NCBI GenBank assembly: GCA_001824635.1
Contig: MHYB01000056.1
Location: 21,600 to 45,192 of the forward strand
Length of the DNA: 23,593 nt
Direction: 5' to 3'
From: Planctomycetes bacterium GWF2_50_10
Lineage (GTDB): Bacteria > Planctomycetota > Phycisphaerae > Sedimentisphaerales > GWF2-50-10
Translations under genes and position numbers: made by a program
Part shown: one piece after another, positions 1-7,779 of the stretch
Layout of the letters: every line of letters begins with the position of its first letter
Numbering within the stretch: position 1 is the first letter of the stretch
The notes under the pieces: model-generated
What the model was told of the DNA's origin: nothing
The model's database searches: none
What the model saw: the letters and a program-made list of their open reading frames with translations, nothing else

Positions 1-291
1 ACGAACGCTGAACATTCAGCATCGAACGTTCAACGTCGAAGTAAATGCGAAATAAGAAGACAAAGATTTAAACACTGATTACGCTGCGCCAAATAGGGCA
101 AATCCTTCATAAAAAATCCAGCTAACGGATTTCAAATTTTGCTTACCGAGCCAACCCTCAAACTGTTACTTAAGTCAGTATTAGACCTTTGGTTATAGTT
201 TTATATTGACAAGATGGCCAGCGTCGCTAAACTACCCCAGTTTATTAAATTGTTCGATGTGTTTGCATTCTAGTGTAAGGAGGCAGCGAAG
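1..291. other. Upstream non-coding region of the etf operon
   Basis: No convincing gene is seen here. The first 40 bases carry repeated GAAC/GTTC words, including the inverted repeat GCTGAA-CA-TTCAGC at 7-20 and the palindrome GAACGTTC at 24-31. The stretch then becomes AT-rich and leads into the promoter proposed at 206-233. The repeat-like opening resembles the short phrase repeats in other intergenic gaps of this window and may be the end of such an element cut by the window edge. Confidence 0.6.
206..233 (+). promoter_or_regulatory. Probable sigma70-type promoter of the etf operon
   Basis: A perfect -35 hexamer TTGACA lies at 206-211. It is followed after 16 bases by TAAACT at 228-233, which matches 4 of 6 bases of the -10 consensus. 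This would start transcription near 240 and give a leader of about 50 bases before the GTG of etfB. The -10 is imperfect, so the call rests mainly on the -35 and on position. Confidence 0.5.
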
Positions 292-1203
292 GTGTCTTAT
301 AACTGTGTAGTGCTTATAAAGCAAGTGCCTGATACGAAGCGAATTACGGGCCAGGCGATGAACGAGGACGGGACTGTGAATCGCGCGGCTCTTCCGGCAA
401 TTTTCAATCCTGAAGACCTCAACGCCCTTGAGATGGCGATACAAATAAAAGATAAATTCGGCGGCAAAGTTACGGTGGTAACGATGGGTCTGCCGGCGGC
501 GGGAAGGGTTTTGCGTGAGTCGCTTTTCCGCGGGGCGGATGACGGGGTCCTGGTTACGGACAGGCGGGCGGCGGCATCGGATACGCTGGCGACAAGCTAT
601 ATATTAAGCTGCGCGGTGAAGAAGTTCAATCCGGATATTGTTCTTTGCGGCAGGCAGGCTATCGACGGTGATACGGCCCAGGTGGGACCGCAGTGCGCGG
701 AGAAACTTGGGATGGGGCAGGTTACATGCGTTGAAGAGCTAATTGATCTTAAGGGTAAATCTGTTACCGCGCGTCGTGCGACAGGGCACGGGTGGCAGGA
801 AGTTCGGTGCAAGTTGCCGGCGCTGCTGACGGTGGTAGATACAGCCAATGAGCCGAGGGTTTCGGGAGGCAAGCGGCTGATGAAATATAAGAATGCTCGG
901 ACGCCGGCGGAAGTGGCTGTGGAAACGAAAGCCGCTAACGCTGGGGCGGACGAAACGACGCTAAAGAAACTCACAGAAGAAGCATGCAATAAGCTTAAGG
1001 CAAAGGGTCTGCTGATCAAACAGTGGGACCTTGATATGATCGAGGCTGATCTTAAGTGGTGCGGCAGAGACGGCTCGCCGACAAAGGTGCACCGGATACA
1101 GAGCGTTGTGTTGACGGCTAAGGAAAGCAAGTCGGTTGATCCGGGCGAAGATGGAATTCGCAGCATGATACGCGAGTTGATTGTTGATAAGACGATTGCA
1201 TAA
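292..1203 (+). CDS. etfB: Electron transfer flavoprotein, beta subunit (EtfB)
   Basis: This is the small subunit of the soluble heterodimeric ETF, which passes electrons between acyl-CoA dehydrogenases and other carriers. The N-terminus has the EtfB pattern CVVLIKQVPDT. The nucleotide-binding segment GRQAIDGDTAQVGPQ lies at residues 120-134. From family knowledge, the DGDTAQVGP form is typical of EtfB proteins carrying a second FAD (bifurcating type), whereas mitochondrial-type EtfB has a different DxD sequence holding AMP. At 303 residues it is longer than the usual 250-265, with extra charged sequence near residues 200-250 and at the C-terminus. The GTG start at 292 is chosen because AAGGAGG at 277-283 is an ideal ribosome binding site. 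etfA follows after 72 bases. Confidence 0.95.
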   Translation: MSYNCVVLIKQVPDTKRITGQAMNEDGTVNRAALPAIFNPEDLNALEMAIQIKDKFGGKVTVVTMGLPAAGRVLRESLFRGADDGVLVTDRRAAASDTLATSYILSCAVKKFNPDIVLCGRQAIDGDTAQVGPQCAEKLGMGQVTCVEELIDLKGKSVTARRATGHGWQEVRCKLPALLTVVDTANEPRVSGGKRLMKYKNARTPAEVAVETKAANAGADETTLKKLTEEACNKLKAKGLLIKQWDLDMIEADLKWCGRDGSPTKVHRIQSVVLTAKESKSVDPGEDGIRSMIRELIVDKTIA

Positions 1204-1204
1204 G

Positions 1205-1232
1205 TTCAAAATTTAAAATTAAAAATGCAAAG
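1205..1232. repeat. AT-rich phrase repeat between etfB and etfA
   Basis: The gap between etfB and etfA holds TTCAAAATTTAAAATTAAAAATGC-like sequence, made of iterated AAATT/AAAAT words. A reverse-complement relative occurs at 23553-23577, sharing AATTTTTAATTTT. It belongs with the other intergenic phrase repeats in this window. No coding or terminator function is evident. Confidence 0.45.
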
Positions 1233-1275
1233 TTGAGGAATCGCCTGAAGCGATGCTGATTATAAAGGTGAGAAA

Positions 1276-2304
1276 ATGATAGGAGTGAACAGGAACGGGC
1301 AGGTCTGGGTATTTGCCGAGCAGCACCATGGTAAACTTGAGGATACCGGGCTTGAATTGATGTCGAAAGCCAAGGAACTGGCGAAAACGCTCAATGTGCA
1401 GCTTGGTGTTGTGCTTGTTGGTTCAAATATCAAGACGCTGGGACAAACGCTTGTTCGGTACGGGGCGGATGTGGTTTATCTTGCCGATCATCCCCTGCTT
1501 GAACATTACCAGACGAACAGCTATACGAAGGTCATTTTTGATCTTATACATAAATACGAGCCGCAGATATGCCTATTCGGAGCGACGGTTACAGGGCGCG
1601 ATCTTGCACCGCGTATCGCAAGCGCGACAAAGGCTGGGCTGACGGCGGACTGCACCGATCTTCAGATCGGCGAGCACCAGGCGGGTAAGGATGGGCCGGT
1701 GCACAAGAACCTTTTATTCCAGGTTCGGCCTGCGTTTGGCGGCAACATTATCGCGACGATCATTAATTACGACCGTTGGCCGCAGATGGCGACGGTGCGT
1801 GAGGGCGTTATGGCCATGCCGGTGCCGGATACGAGTCGTAAGGGAGAGATAATCGAAATACAGGTGCATCTCAAGGCGGATGAACTGCCGCTGGAAATAA
1901 TTAAAGAGCACAGGCAGGACAAGAAAGTAAATCTCAAGGCATCGAGAATAATCGTTGCCGGCGGGGCAGGAGTCGGCTCAAAAGAGAATTTCAGGCTTGT
2001 GTGGGATCTCGCTAACGCATTGGGCGGGGCGCCTGGAGCAACAAGAGCGGCGATCGATCTTGGCTTTATCGACCGCGACCACCAGGTTGGGCAGACTGGT
2101 ACTACGGTTCGGCCGAGCCTTTATATCGCAGTGGGCATAAGCGGCGCCATCCAGCACCAGGCTGGTATGCAGGACAGCGCAAAAATCATCGCCATAAACA
2201 ACGATCCGGAGGCGCCGATACTTTCACTGGCGCATTACAAGATAATCGGCGATCTTAATGATGTGGTGCCACGCATGATCAAGGCTGTGAAGGAAAGAGC
2301 CTAG
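1276..2304 (+). CDS. etfA: Electron transfer flavoprotein, alpha subunit (EtfA)
   Basis: This is the large ETF subunit and partner of the EtfB upstream. Residues 1-190 form the N-terminal alpha/beta domain. The C-terminal FAD domain carries the standard signatures: GGAGVGSKENF near 229-239, GATRAAIDLGFI near 254-265, VGQTGTTVRP at 271-280, and GISGAIQHQAGMQ with INNDPEAPI near 287-315. At 342 residues it is close to full family length and lacks the N-terminal ferredoxin domain found in some bifurcating EtfA proteins. AAGGTGAG just ahead of the ATG at 1276 fits a ribosome binding site. It sits between etfB and an acyl-CoA dehydrogenase gene on the same strand, so all three probably form one electron-transfer operon. 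Confidence 0.95.
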   Translation: MIGVNRNGQVWVFAEQHHGKLEDTGLELMSKAKELAKTLNVQLGVVLVGSNIKTLGQTLVRYGADVVYLADHPLLEHYQTNSYTKVIFDLIHKYEPQICLFGATVTGRDLAPRIASATKAGLTADCTDLQIGEHQAGKDGPVHKNLLFQVRPAFGGNIIATIINYDRWPQMATVREGVMAMPVPDTSRKGEIIEIQVHLKADELPLEIIKEHRQDKKVNLKASRIIVAGGAGVGSKENFRLVWDLANALGGAPGATRAAIDLGFIDRDHQVGQTGTTVRPSLYIAVGISGAIQHQAGMQDSAKIIAINNDPEAPILSLAHYKIIGDLNDVVPRMIKAVKERA

Positions 2305-2307
2305 ATA

Positions 2308-2336
2308 GGGTTGAGGGTTTAGCGTTCAGGGTTCAG
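2308..2336. repeat. GGGTTNAG-like phrase repeat after etfA
   Basis: Immediately after the etfA stop the sequence repeats a 7-8 base word (GGGTTGAG, GGTTTAGC, GTTCAGG, GTTCAG). It lies in the 62-base gap before the acyl-CoA dehydrogenase gene. It resembles a degenerate tandem repeat and has no hairpin-plus-T structure, so it is unlikely to be a terminator. Confidence 0.45.
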
Positions 2337-2366
2337 AAAAACAGATAGAGATGAGAGTAAGATAGT

Positions 2367-4172
2367 ATGACAAACTTTTACAAAGATAATGATGATATAG
2401 TGTTTCTGTTCAAGCATCTTGATCTGGGGAGGGTGGCGAATCTGCAGGAAGAGGGATTTAGGTTCGCATCGGAATTTGAGCATGCACCGGCTAATGAGGC
2501 TGAGGCTGTGCAGAACTACGATCTTGTGCTTGAGGCACTTGGGCAGTTGAGCGGTGAATTTATCGCGCCGCGTGCTGAAGCTGTAGACAGACAGGGCAAT
2601 ACGCTTAACGAGGACGGGACGGTATCTTACGCAGACGGCATACGCGAGGCTCTTGATGCGCTTTCTAAGGCGGATGTGATGGGCTTTACGCTGCCGCACC
2701 GTTTTGGCGGGCTGAATTTCCCGAACCTTGTATATTCAATGGCCAATGAAATGGTATCGCGGGCTGATGCTTCGCTGATGAATATTTTCGGGCTCCAGGG
2801 GATAGCTGAGACTATCAACGCATTCGCGGATGAGAATATCAAGCAGCACTATCTGCATGATTTTTCGGCGGGCAAGGTGACAGGCGCGATGGTGCTTACT
2901 GAACCTGACGCGGGATCGGATCTGCAGGCTGTAAAACTGCGGGCCTATCAGGATGCGGATGGCAACTGGTTCCTGCATGGCGTTAAGAGATTTATCACAA
3001 ACGGCTGCGGCGAGGTGCTGCTGGTTCTGGCCCGGTCGGAGCCGGACAGGGCGGGCGGGCTTGGACTTAGCTTGTTCGTATGCGACAGGGGGCCGACGGT
3101 GCATATCCGCAGGCTTGAAGATAAGTTGGGCATTCACGGATCACCGACGTGCGAGATATTCTTTGACAACACGCCTTGCCAGATCATAGGCGAGAGGCAG
3201 AGAGGGCTGGTAACTTATGTTATGAGCCTGATGAACGGCGCGCGTATCGGGATCGCGGCGCAATCGATGGGTATAGCAGAGGCTGCGTACCGTATCGCAC
3301 GCGATTATGCTTCGAGCCGAAAGCAGTTCGGTGTGGCTATTGAAAAGCTGCCGGCTGTGCGCGAACTTGTGACGGATATGAAGATCGCTCTTGAGGCGGG
3401 CAGGGCACTGCTGTATGAAACGAGCAGGGTTGTCGATCATGAGATCTACCTGACTAAGATGACGGAGCTTTATCCGTCGACAGACAAAGAGCAGATGAAG
3501 GCTTACAAGACCGAGCTTCGCAAGATCGGACGTTTCGCGGCGATGCTTACGCCGATGAGCAAATATTACTGTTCGGAAATGTGCAATACCGTATCGTATG
3601 ATTCGATACAGGTGCTTGGTGGTTCGGGATATATGAGGGATTACGCATCAGAGCGTCATGCACGCGATGCACGAATCACGACTATTTACGAAGGTACAAG
3701 CCAGCTGCAGGTTGTAGCTGCGGTACGCGGGGTTTCGAGCGGTTCGGCGGAAAAATATATTGCTGAACTGGCGGCCAAGAGCTACGACCCGGCGGTTGCG
3801 GACCTGTTGGTGCACCTGCAAAAGGGTACCGAACTTATGGTTAAGGCAGCGGCGTTCGTGAAGGAAAAGGGCGTAGAGTATATGGATCTTTACGGTCGGC
3901 CGCTGGTAGATATTGCAATGGACCTGATTATCGGGTATCTTTTCCTTGATCAGGCGAGCACGAAGGTGGAAATGGAAGTTTCTGTTTCGGGCGATAACGG
4001 CAGGGCCAATGGTCAGAGCGTTTCGATGAAGCAGCGTAAGGCGATGGTGGCGAGGCGGTTTATCACGAGATCGGCTCCTAAGAACGTCGCCAGAGCGGAA
4101 CTGATCATGAGCGGCGACAGGTCGATATTCGCCGATTACCCGGTGCTGGTCGGGCCTGTTGTAACTGAATAG
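2367..4172 (+). CDS. Acyl-CoA dehydrogenase, long (601-residue) form
   Basis: This flavoenzyme oxidises acyl-CoA to 2-enoyl-CoA, or runs in reverse, and exchanges electrons with the EtfAB encoded just upstream. The N-terminal helical domain covers about residues 50-170. MVLTEPDAGSDLQ at 175-187 is the flavin/substrate-binding segment. The C-terminal signature has ARITTIYEGTSQLQ with the catalytic base expected at Glu442 in IYEGT. The protein is about 220 residues longer than butyryl-CoA dehydrogenase types (about 380). The extra length is a C-terminal helical extension (about 460-601), as in the 600-residue FadE-like subfamily, plus an N-terminal lead of about 45 residues. The substrate cannot be read from sequence. 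The HAD gene starts 8 bases after its stop. Confidence 0.93.
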   Translation: MTNFYKDNDDIVFLFKHLDLGRVANLQEEGFRFASEFEHAPANEAEAVQNYDLVLEALGQLSGEFIAPRAEAVDRQGNTLNEDGTVSYADGIREALDALSKADVMGFTLPHRFGGLNFPNLVYSMANEMVSRADASLMNIFGLQGIAETINAFADENIKQHYLHDFSAGKVTGAMVLTEPDAGSDLQAVKLRAYQDADGNWFLHGVKRFITNGCGEVLLVLARSEPDRAGGLGLSLFVCDRGPTVHIRRLEDKLGIHGSPTCEIFFDNTPCQIIGERQRGLVTYVMSLMNGARIGIAAQSMGIAEAAYRIARDYASSRKQFGVAIEKLPAVRELVTDMKIALEAGRALLYETSRVVDHEIYLTKMTELYPSTDKEQMKAYKTELRKIGRFAAMLTPMSKYYCSEMCNTVSYDSIQVLGGSGYMRDYASERHARDARITTIYEGTSQLQVVAAVRGVSSGSAEKYIAELAAKSYDPAVADLLVHLQKGTELMVKAAAFVKEKGVEYMDLYGRPLVDIAMDLIIGYLFLDQASTKVEMEVSVSGDNGRANGQSVSMKQRKAMVARRFITRSAPKNVARAELIMSGDRSIFADYPVLVGPVVTE

Positions 4173-4180
4173 GGAAAAAG

Positions 4181-4870
4181 ATGCTCAAAGCGGTCATTTT
4201 TGATTTCGACGGCGTAATTGCGGACACAGAGCCTTTACATTATCGTTCGACTAATGAAGTTCTTGGACGCTACGACCTGGATATTTCCAAGGAAGATTTT
4301 TATGGGAATTACCTGGGCTACAGCGATCATGATTTTTTTGAGATATTCAAAAACAGGTACCCGGATTCCTTTGCCTCGGTTGAGGTAGAGGACTTGATGG
4401 AGCAGAAGTCCAAATCTCACCTGGCGATCATCAAGGGGCAGGACTGGGTGATCAAGGGAATACCGGAATTCATACAATCGCTGCTTTCAAATAATCTGCC
4501 GATAGCGATATGCTCGGGCGGGCGAAGGCATGAGATCGAACAAATACTGCTTAAGGGTTCGCTGCTGAAATTTTTCGATATGATCGTATCGGCAGATGAG
4601 GTAGCGGTGGGCAAGCCTGATCCACAGGGATTTTTGCTTACCCTTCAGACGCTCATGCTTAATCACCCGGGGCGATCTATCGAGGCGGACGACTGCGTTG
4701 TGATAGAAGATTCACGGTGGGGCATTGAGGCAGCGAAAAAAGCGGGGATGCACACGATAGCGGTTACCACTTCATATTCGGCAGATGAGCTTTCGATGGC
4801 GGAGATGGTGGTGGACAGCGTTTCGGAGCTTGAGATCAAGGATTTAGAAAAGCTCTGCCTGAAGAAGTGA
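4181..4870 (+). CDS. HAD-superfamily hydrolase, beta-phosphoglucomutase-like
   Basis: The 229-residue protein has all four HAD motifs. Motif I is DFDGVIAD, with the nucleophile Asp8 and acid/base Asp10. Motif II is Ser112 in ICSGG, motif III is Lys145 in VGKPDP, and motif IV is Glu176-Asp177 in VVIEDSRWG. A helical cap lies between residues 15 and 85, as in class I (C1) HADs of the phosphoglycolate phosphatase / beta-phosphoglucomutase group. The likely reaction is phosphate-ester hydrolysis or phosphate transfer on a small metabolite; the substrate is unknown. The gene begins 8 bases after the acyl-CoA dehydrogenase stop and is probably cotranscribed, but I see no functional link. Confidence 0.9.
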   Translation: MLKAVIFDFDGVIADTEPLHYRSTNEVLGRYDLDISKEDFYGNYLGYSDHDFFEIFKNRYPDSFASVEVEDLMEQKSKSHLAIIKGQDWVIKGIPEFIQSLLSNNLPIAICSGGRRHEIEQILLKGSLLKFFDMIVSADEVAVGKPDPQGFLLTLQTLMLNHPGRSIEADDCVVIEDSRWGIEAAKKAGMHTIAVTTSYSADELSMAEMVVDSVSELEIKDLEKLCLKK

Positions 4871-5010
4871 TTATTGATAAGTGCCAAGAGAGCTTTCGGT
4901 TTACTAAGTGGTACGATGTTTAAGCTTCAAAAGCGTGCGTTTCTGGTTATCCAGCAACGAGTACCTAGCAACCAGCAACACTTTCGAGCGTAGCACAATC
5001 TATTGACTGC
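4871..5010. other. Intergenic gap between convergent genes
   Basis: This 140-base gap separates the end of the plus-strand HAD gene from the end of the minus-strand TetR gene. It holds an inverted repeat CTGGTT (4943-4948) / AACCAG (4970-4975) enclosing iterated CAGCAAC / TAGCAAC words. No T-tract follows on either side, so I do not call a terminator. Confidence 0.4.
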
Positions 5011-5598
5011 TTAGTATTTCAGTAGTTTGAGTACCTGGTCGGCGAAGTCATTTGGGGAGTGAGTCATGGCGTCCATCTGGTTTAGGAGGGTGGATCCCAT
5101 CATTATTGCCATTACGGAATCAAGCTGTAAAGTTATATTTGTGCGGGTTGAGACAGAAGAATCTTTTCTGCACTGTTCTATGATTTCCCCAAAAGAGCCG
5201 CGATACCAGTTCCTAAATTCTGCGAGCTGGGCGGCCAGGCTGGGGGATTCGTCATGGGGTTCTGTCATCAATTTTATCATGAGGCGGCAATTAACCCATT
5301 GGCCTGAGAAATTCAGCTTGGCAAGGGCGAAGACTATGTGGCGGAGTTTTTCGATGGCTGGAAGTTTTTGGGGGATATCTGCCATGAGCTGCTTGAATTC
5401 TGTGTCGACCTGTTCGACGACGGCCTGGCAGAGGGCTTCTTTGGATTTGAAATAATGATAGAACGCGCCCTTTGTTATTCCAGAAGCGGTGATAACATCA
5501 TCAATGGTTGTGGCCTGATAGCCGTAAAGGCTTAGGAGCGTTTTGGCGGCCTGAGTTATCTTCTCTTTAGTTTGCGTCTGTGTGCGTGCCATGATCAT
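5011..5598 (-). CDS. TetR/AcrR-family transcriptional regulator
   Basis: The N-terminal helix-turn-helix is clear: ITQAAKTLLSLYGYQATTI, then DVITASGITKGAFYHYFKSK, the canonical TetR recognition helix with YHYFKSKE. It is followed by a helical ligand-binding and dimerisation domain without visible conserved ligand residues. The total of about 195 residues is normal. I chose the ATG at 5598 (protein MIMARTQ) because it forms an ATGA overlap with the stop of the upstream kinase gene. The ATG at 5592 is an alternative, and the still longer frame to 5649 would run well into the kinase gene. Coupling suggests that the regulator is made together with the kinase and perhaps senses its substrate or product. 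Confidence 0.9.
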   Translation of the reverse strand: MIMARTQTQTKEKITQAAKTLLSLYGYQATTIDDVITASGITKGAFYHYFKSKEALCQAVVEQVDTEFKQLMADIPQKLPAIEKLRHIVFALAKLNFSGQWVNCRLMIKLMTEPHDESPSLAAQLAEFRNWYRGSFGEIIEQCRKDSSVSTRTNITLQLDSVMAIMMGSTLLNQMDAMTHSPNDFADQVLKLLKY

Positions 5599-6617
5599 CC
5601 ATTCAGAAGAGCATCGAGTTTTTCGCGGTGTTTTTCGATCCACCTGCATTTGTTATAGATCATCTTGAGAAATTCAAAGCCGCTTACAGAGCCGAAGGTG
5701 CCGGTCGCGGCGATAGGTGCGATGGCTTCGCAAATAAGGGCTTCGATCATGAGGTCGCAAACGGGGGCGGGATCAAAACGCGGCGATTGCTCATAAGAGC
5801 GGCAGCCGGTGAGAAAGCTTGTGAATTTTTCCTCGTCCAGATATGCGGGCCAATCCGCGGGATTTGGTCTTGAGCCGACGATCGAGAACTGGAGAAGGGC
5901 GTTTGCCATGTCAATTTCGAAAGGCGCGATCTTGAGGGAATCAAAATCTACTACCGCTACTACTTTATCTTCGCTGAAGAGCATGTTGCCGGGATGCCAG
6001 TCTCCGTGAATTATGCGAGGGGCACTGTGAGACAGGCCGACGGCGTTTGCGTGTTCTACATGTGCGGTGTAGATGGCGGCAAGCTTGTGCAGAAGCCGGG
6101 TAATATCCTGGTTGGGCTTGGGTTTTACGAGTTTGGCGGCCATTTTGAAATGAGCGGCAACGACAGGGTTGTCGTGGTAGTTGGAGTCAAGGGGTTTGAA
6201 ATGGGGCGTAAACGACAGGAGGAGCGCGTGGAACCTGGCAAGCTGGAGTCCGGCATCCTGGGCGGCGTGGACTGATCCGTTATATCGCGAGCCGGAGATA
6301 AATTCGAAAAGCTCGTAGACGTGGCGATCGAGGCAGAGCATCGTGCTTTGTTCGTCTGTTGTAGAGACAAGAGCGGCGACGGCAAATCCTGCTTTGGCCA
6401 GGAATTTCTGGACATCGTGGGCAAAGGCTACTCGACGGATATCCTCTTTGCCGTGGGGTCGGCGTTTGAGCAGGAATGTGCCCCGCTGGGAATGAAGCAC
6501 CAGTTTTGGCGCACGAGCGTTGCCGGCCAAGACGGGAGCGGCGCTGGTTATTACGCCGATGTCGTAATGGCTTAAGACCTTTGCAAGTTCCTGTGATGAA
6601 AAATGTGCCGCCTTCAA
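5595..6617 (-). CDS. APH/choline-kinase-fold phosphotransferase
   Basis: This is a 340-residue member of the aminoglycoside phosphotransferase family, which phosphorylates small hydroxylated molecules using ATP. The N-lobe has FLLKRR with candidate ATP lysine Lys51. The catalytic loop HGDWHPGN lies at residues 204-211 (Asp206, Asn211), and the metal-binding VVDFDS is at 223-227. The pattern resembles CotS, homoserine-kinase-like or SrkA-like kinases more than true antibiotic-resistance enzymes, so the substrate should be left open. The only in-frame start reaching the N-lobe is TTG at 6617; a nearby ATG at 6622 is out of frame and ends after two codons. The gene is coupled to tetR by a 4-base overlap and lies divergent from the ROK kinase gene. 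Confidence 0.85.
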   Translation of the reverse strand: MKAAHFSSQELAKVLSHYDIGVITSAAPVLAGNARAPKLVLHSQRGTFLLKRRPHGKEDIRRVAFAHDVQKFLAKAGFAVAALVSTTDEQSTMLCLDRHVYELFEFISGSRYNGSVHAAQDAGLQLARFHALLLSFTPHFKPLDSNYHDNPVVAAHFKMAAKLVKPKPNQDITRLLHKLAAIYTAHVEHANAVGLSHSAPRIIHGDWHPGNMLFSEDKVVAVVDFDSLKIAPFEIDMANALLQFSIVGSRPNPADWPAYLDEEKFTSFLTGCRSYEQSPRFDPAPVCDLMIEALICEAIAPIAATGTFGSVSGFEFLKMIYNKCRWIEKHREKLDALLNG

Positions 6618-6643
6618 TGCATACCGCTCAAGTTAATAATCGC

Positions 6644-6674
6644 AAATAGTAAATCGTAAGCGTGAAATAGTAAA
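6644..6674. repeat. AAATAGTAAA phrase repeat
   Basis: Two copies of AAATAGTAAA lie at 6644-6653 and 6665-6674. The first is part of AAATAGTAAATCGTAA (6644-6659), whose exact reverse complement recurs at 23134-23149. The element lies in the gap between the divergent APH kinase and ROK kinase genes. Confidence 0.55.
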
Positions 6675-6699
6675 CGGAAATAATGGTGAGTGGAAAAAC

Positions 6700-6728
6700 T
6701 TGCATTGTGCTCTTTTTAGGGTTATAAG
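6700..6728 (+). promoter_or_regulatory. Possible promoter of the ROK kinase gene
   Basis: TATAAG at 6723-6728 matches 5 of 6 bases of the -10 consensus and sits 17 bases after TTGCAT at 6700-6705, which matches the -35 only in its TTG. It would give a leader of about 45 bases before the ATG at 6779. This is a weak call based on spacing and position. Confidence 0.3.
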
Positions 6729-6778
6729 AAGGTTTTAAGACAGCATTGTCGGTTATTTGATCAAAAAAGGATTTTACA

Positions 6779-7684
6779 ATGGGTTTATACGGCGCAGTTG
6801 AGGCGGGGGGTACCAAGTTTGTTTGCGCGGTCGCTTCGGGGCCAGAGGAGATATTGTCGCAGGTGAGCCTGCCGACTGAGACGCCGGCAAAGACGCTGGG
6901 GGCTGTAATGGCGTATTTTAGGGATCTGCAGCAAAAAACAGGTAAGCGGCTCGACGCACTAGGGATTGGGACGTTCGGGCCGATAGACCTTGATAAGAAA
7001 AGCAGCATGTATGGGTATATCACTGCGACGCCAAAGCCGGGATGGGTCAATACGGAATTCGCGACAATTTTTGAGAAGCGATTTAAGGTGCCGGTAGGAT
7101 TTGATACGGATGTAAACGGGGCCGCTTACGGCGAATACCTTTGGGGAGCGGGGCGCGGGCTTGATGTAGTTTTGTATTTAACGGTAGGGACGGGGATTGG
7201 CGGCGGACTTTATGTTAACGGAAAGCCTTTGCATGGGCTGATGCATCCAGAAATGGGGCATGTGCTTATGCAGCAGGATAAGAGCGTCGATGCGTTTGAG
7301 GGGACTTGTCCATTTCATAAGGGCTGCATGGAAGGGTTGGCTTCGGGCAAGGCGGTGGATCTGCGATGGAAATGCCATGCGTCCGAGCTTGCGGACGATC
7401 ATGCGGCATGGGATATGGAGGCGGGTTATTTGGCCCAGGGGCTTATGAATTACATACTGACGGTTTCGCCGCAAAAGATAATCATAGGCGGGGGGCTAAT
7501 GCATAAGAAGCAGCTTTATCCGCTAATACGGGCCAAGGTGAAAACGCTGCTCAATGGGTATGTGCAGGCGAGGGCAATACTGGATGACATCGACAATTAC
7601 ATTGTAAGCCCGGGGCTTGGGACAAATTCGGGAATAATTGGAGCTATTGGACTGGCGATGGCGGCGGCTGAAAGAAAAACTTAA
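6779..7684 (+). CDS. ROK-family sugar kinase, fructokinase type
   Basis: This is an ATP-dependent hexose kinase of the ROK family. The N-terminal phosphate loop is GAVEAGGTKFVCAV (residues 5-18), the form seen in bacterial fructokinases of the YdhR/GmuE group. The catalytic Asp is expected at Asp111 in FDTDVNGAAYGEY. TVGTGIGGG (136-143) is the second phosphate-binding loop. The zinc site is HPEMGH with His161, then CPFHKGC with Cys177, His180 and Cys183, the Cys-His-Cys variant found in the fructokinase branch rather than the CxCGxxGC of glucokinases. Length (301) is normal. AAAGG at 6766-6770 precedes the ATG. It stands alone between divergent and convergent neighbours and probably feeds fructose or a related sugar into glycolysis. 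Confidence 0.92.
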   Translation: MGLYGAVEAGGTKFVCAVASGPEEILSQVSLPTETPAKTLGAVMAYFRDLQQKTGKRLDALGIGTFGPIDLDKKSSMYGYITATPKPGWVNTEFATIFEKRFKVPVGFDTDVNGAAYGEYLWGAGRGLDVVLYLTVGTGIGGGLYVNGKPLHGLMHPEMGHVLMQQDKSVDAFEGTCPFHKGCMEGLASGKAVDLRWKCHASELADDHAAWDMEAGYLAQGLMNYILTVSPQKIIIGGGLMHKKQLYPLIRAKVKTLLNGYVQARAILDDIDNYIVSPGLGTNSGIIGAIGLAMAAAERKT

Positions 7685-7736
7685 GCACTAAGCTCGAAAT
7701 TCGAAACAAATATCAATTCAAAAATTCAAAAGAAGA

Positions 7737-7762
7737 CACGGCCTAGCCTGCGCTAGACCGTG
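7737..7762 (-). terminator. Rho-independent terminator for rseP
   Basis: Arms CACGGCCTAGC (7737-7747) and GCTAGACCGTG (7752-7762) enclose a 4-base loop. In the plus-strand transcript there is a C-A mismatch at 7742/7757. In the minus-strand transcript the same position is a G-U wobble, so the 11-pair stem is intact. On the minus strand the hairpin is followed by TCTTCTTTTG. It lies 18 bases after the rseP stop, so it most likely ends the dxr-rseP transcript. Confidence 0.7.
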
Positions 7763-7779
7763 CCACAATACATGTTTCA

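Noticed and set aside
597..1166. 189-codon open frame opposite etfB
   Set aside because: It lies wholly inside a well-supported gene on the other strand, has no ribosome binding site, and is Ser/Arg-rich as expected for an antisense shadow of GC-rich coding sequence.
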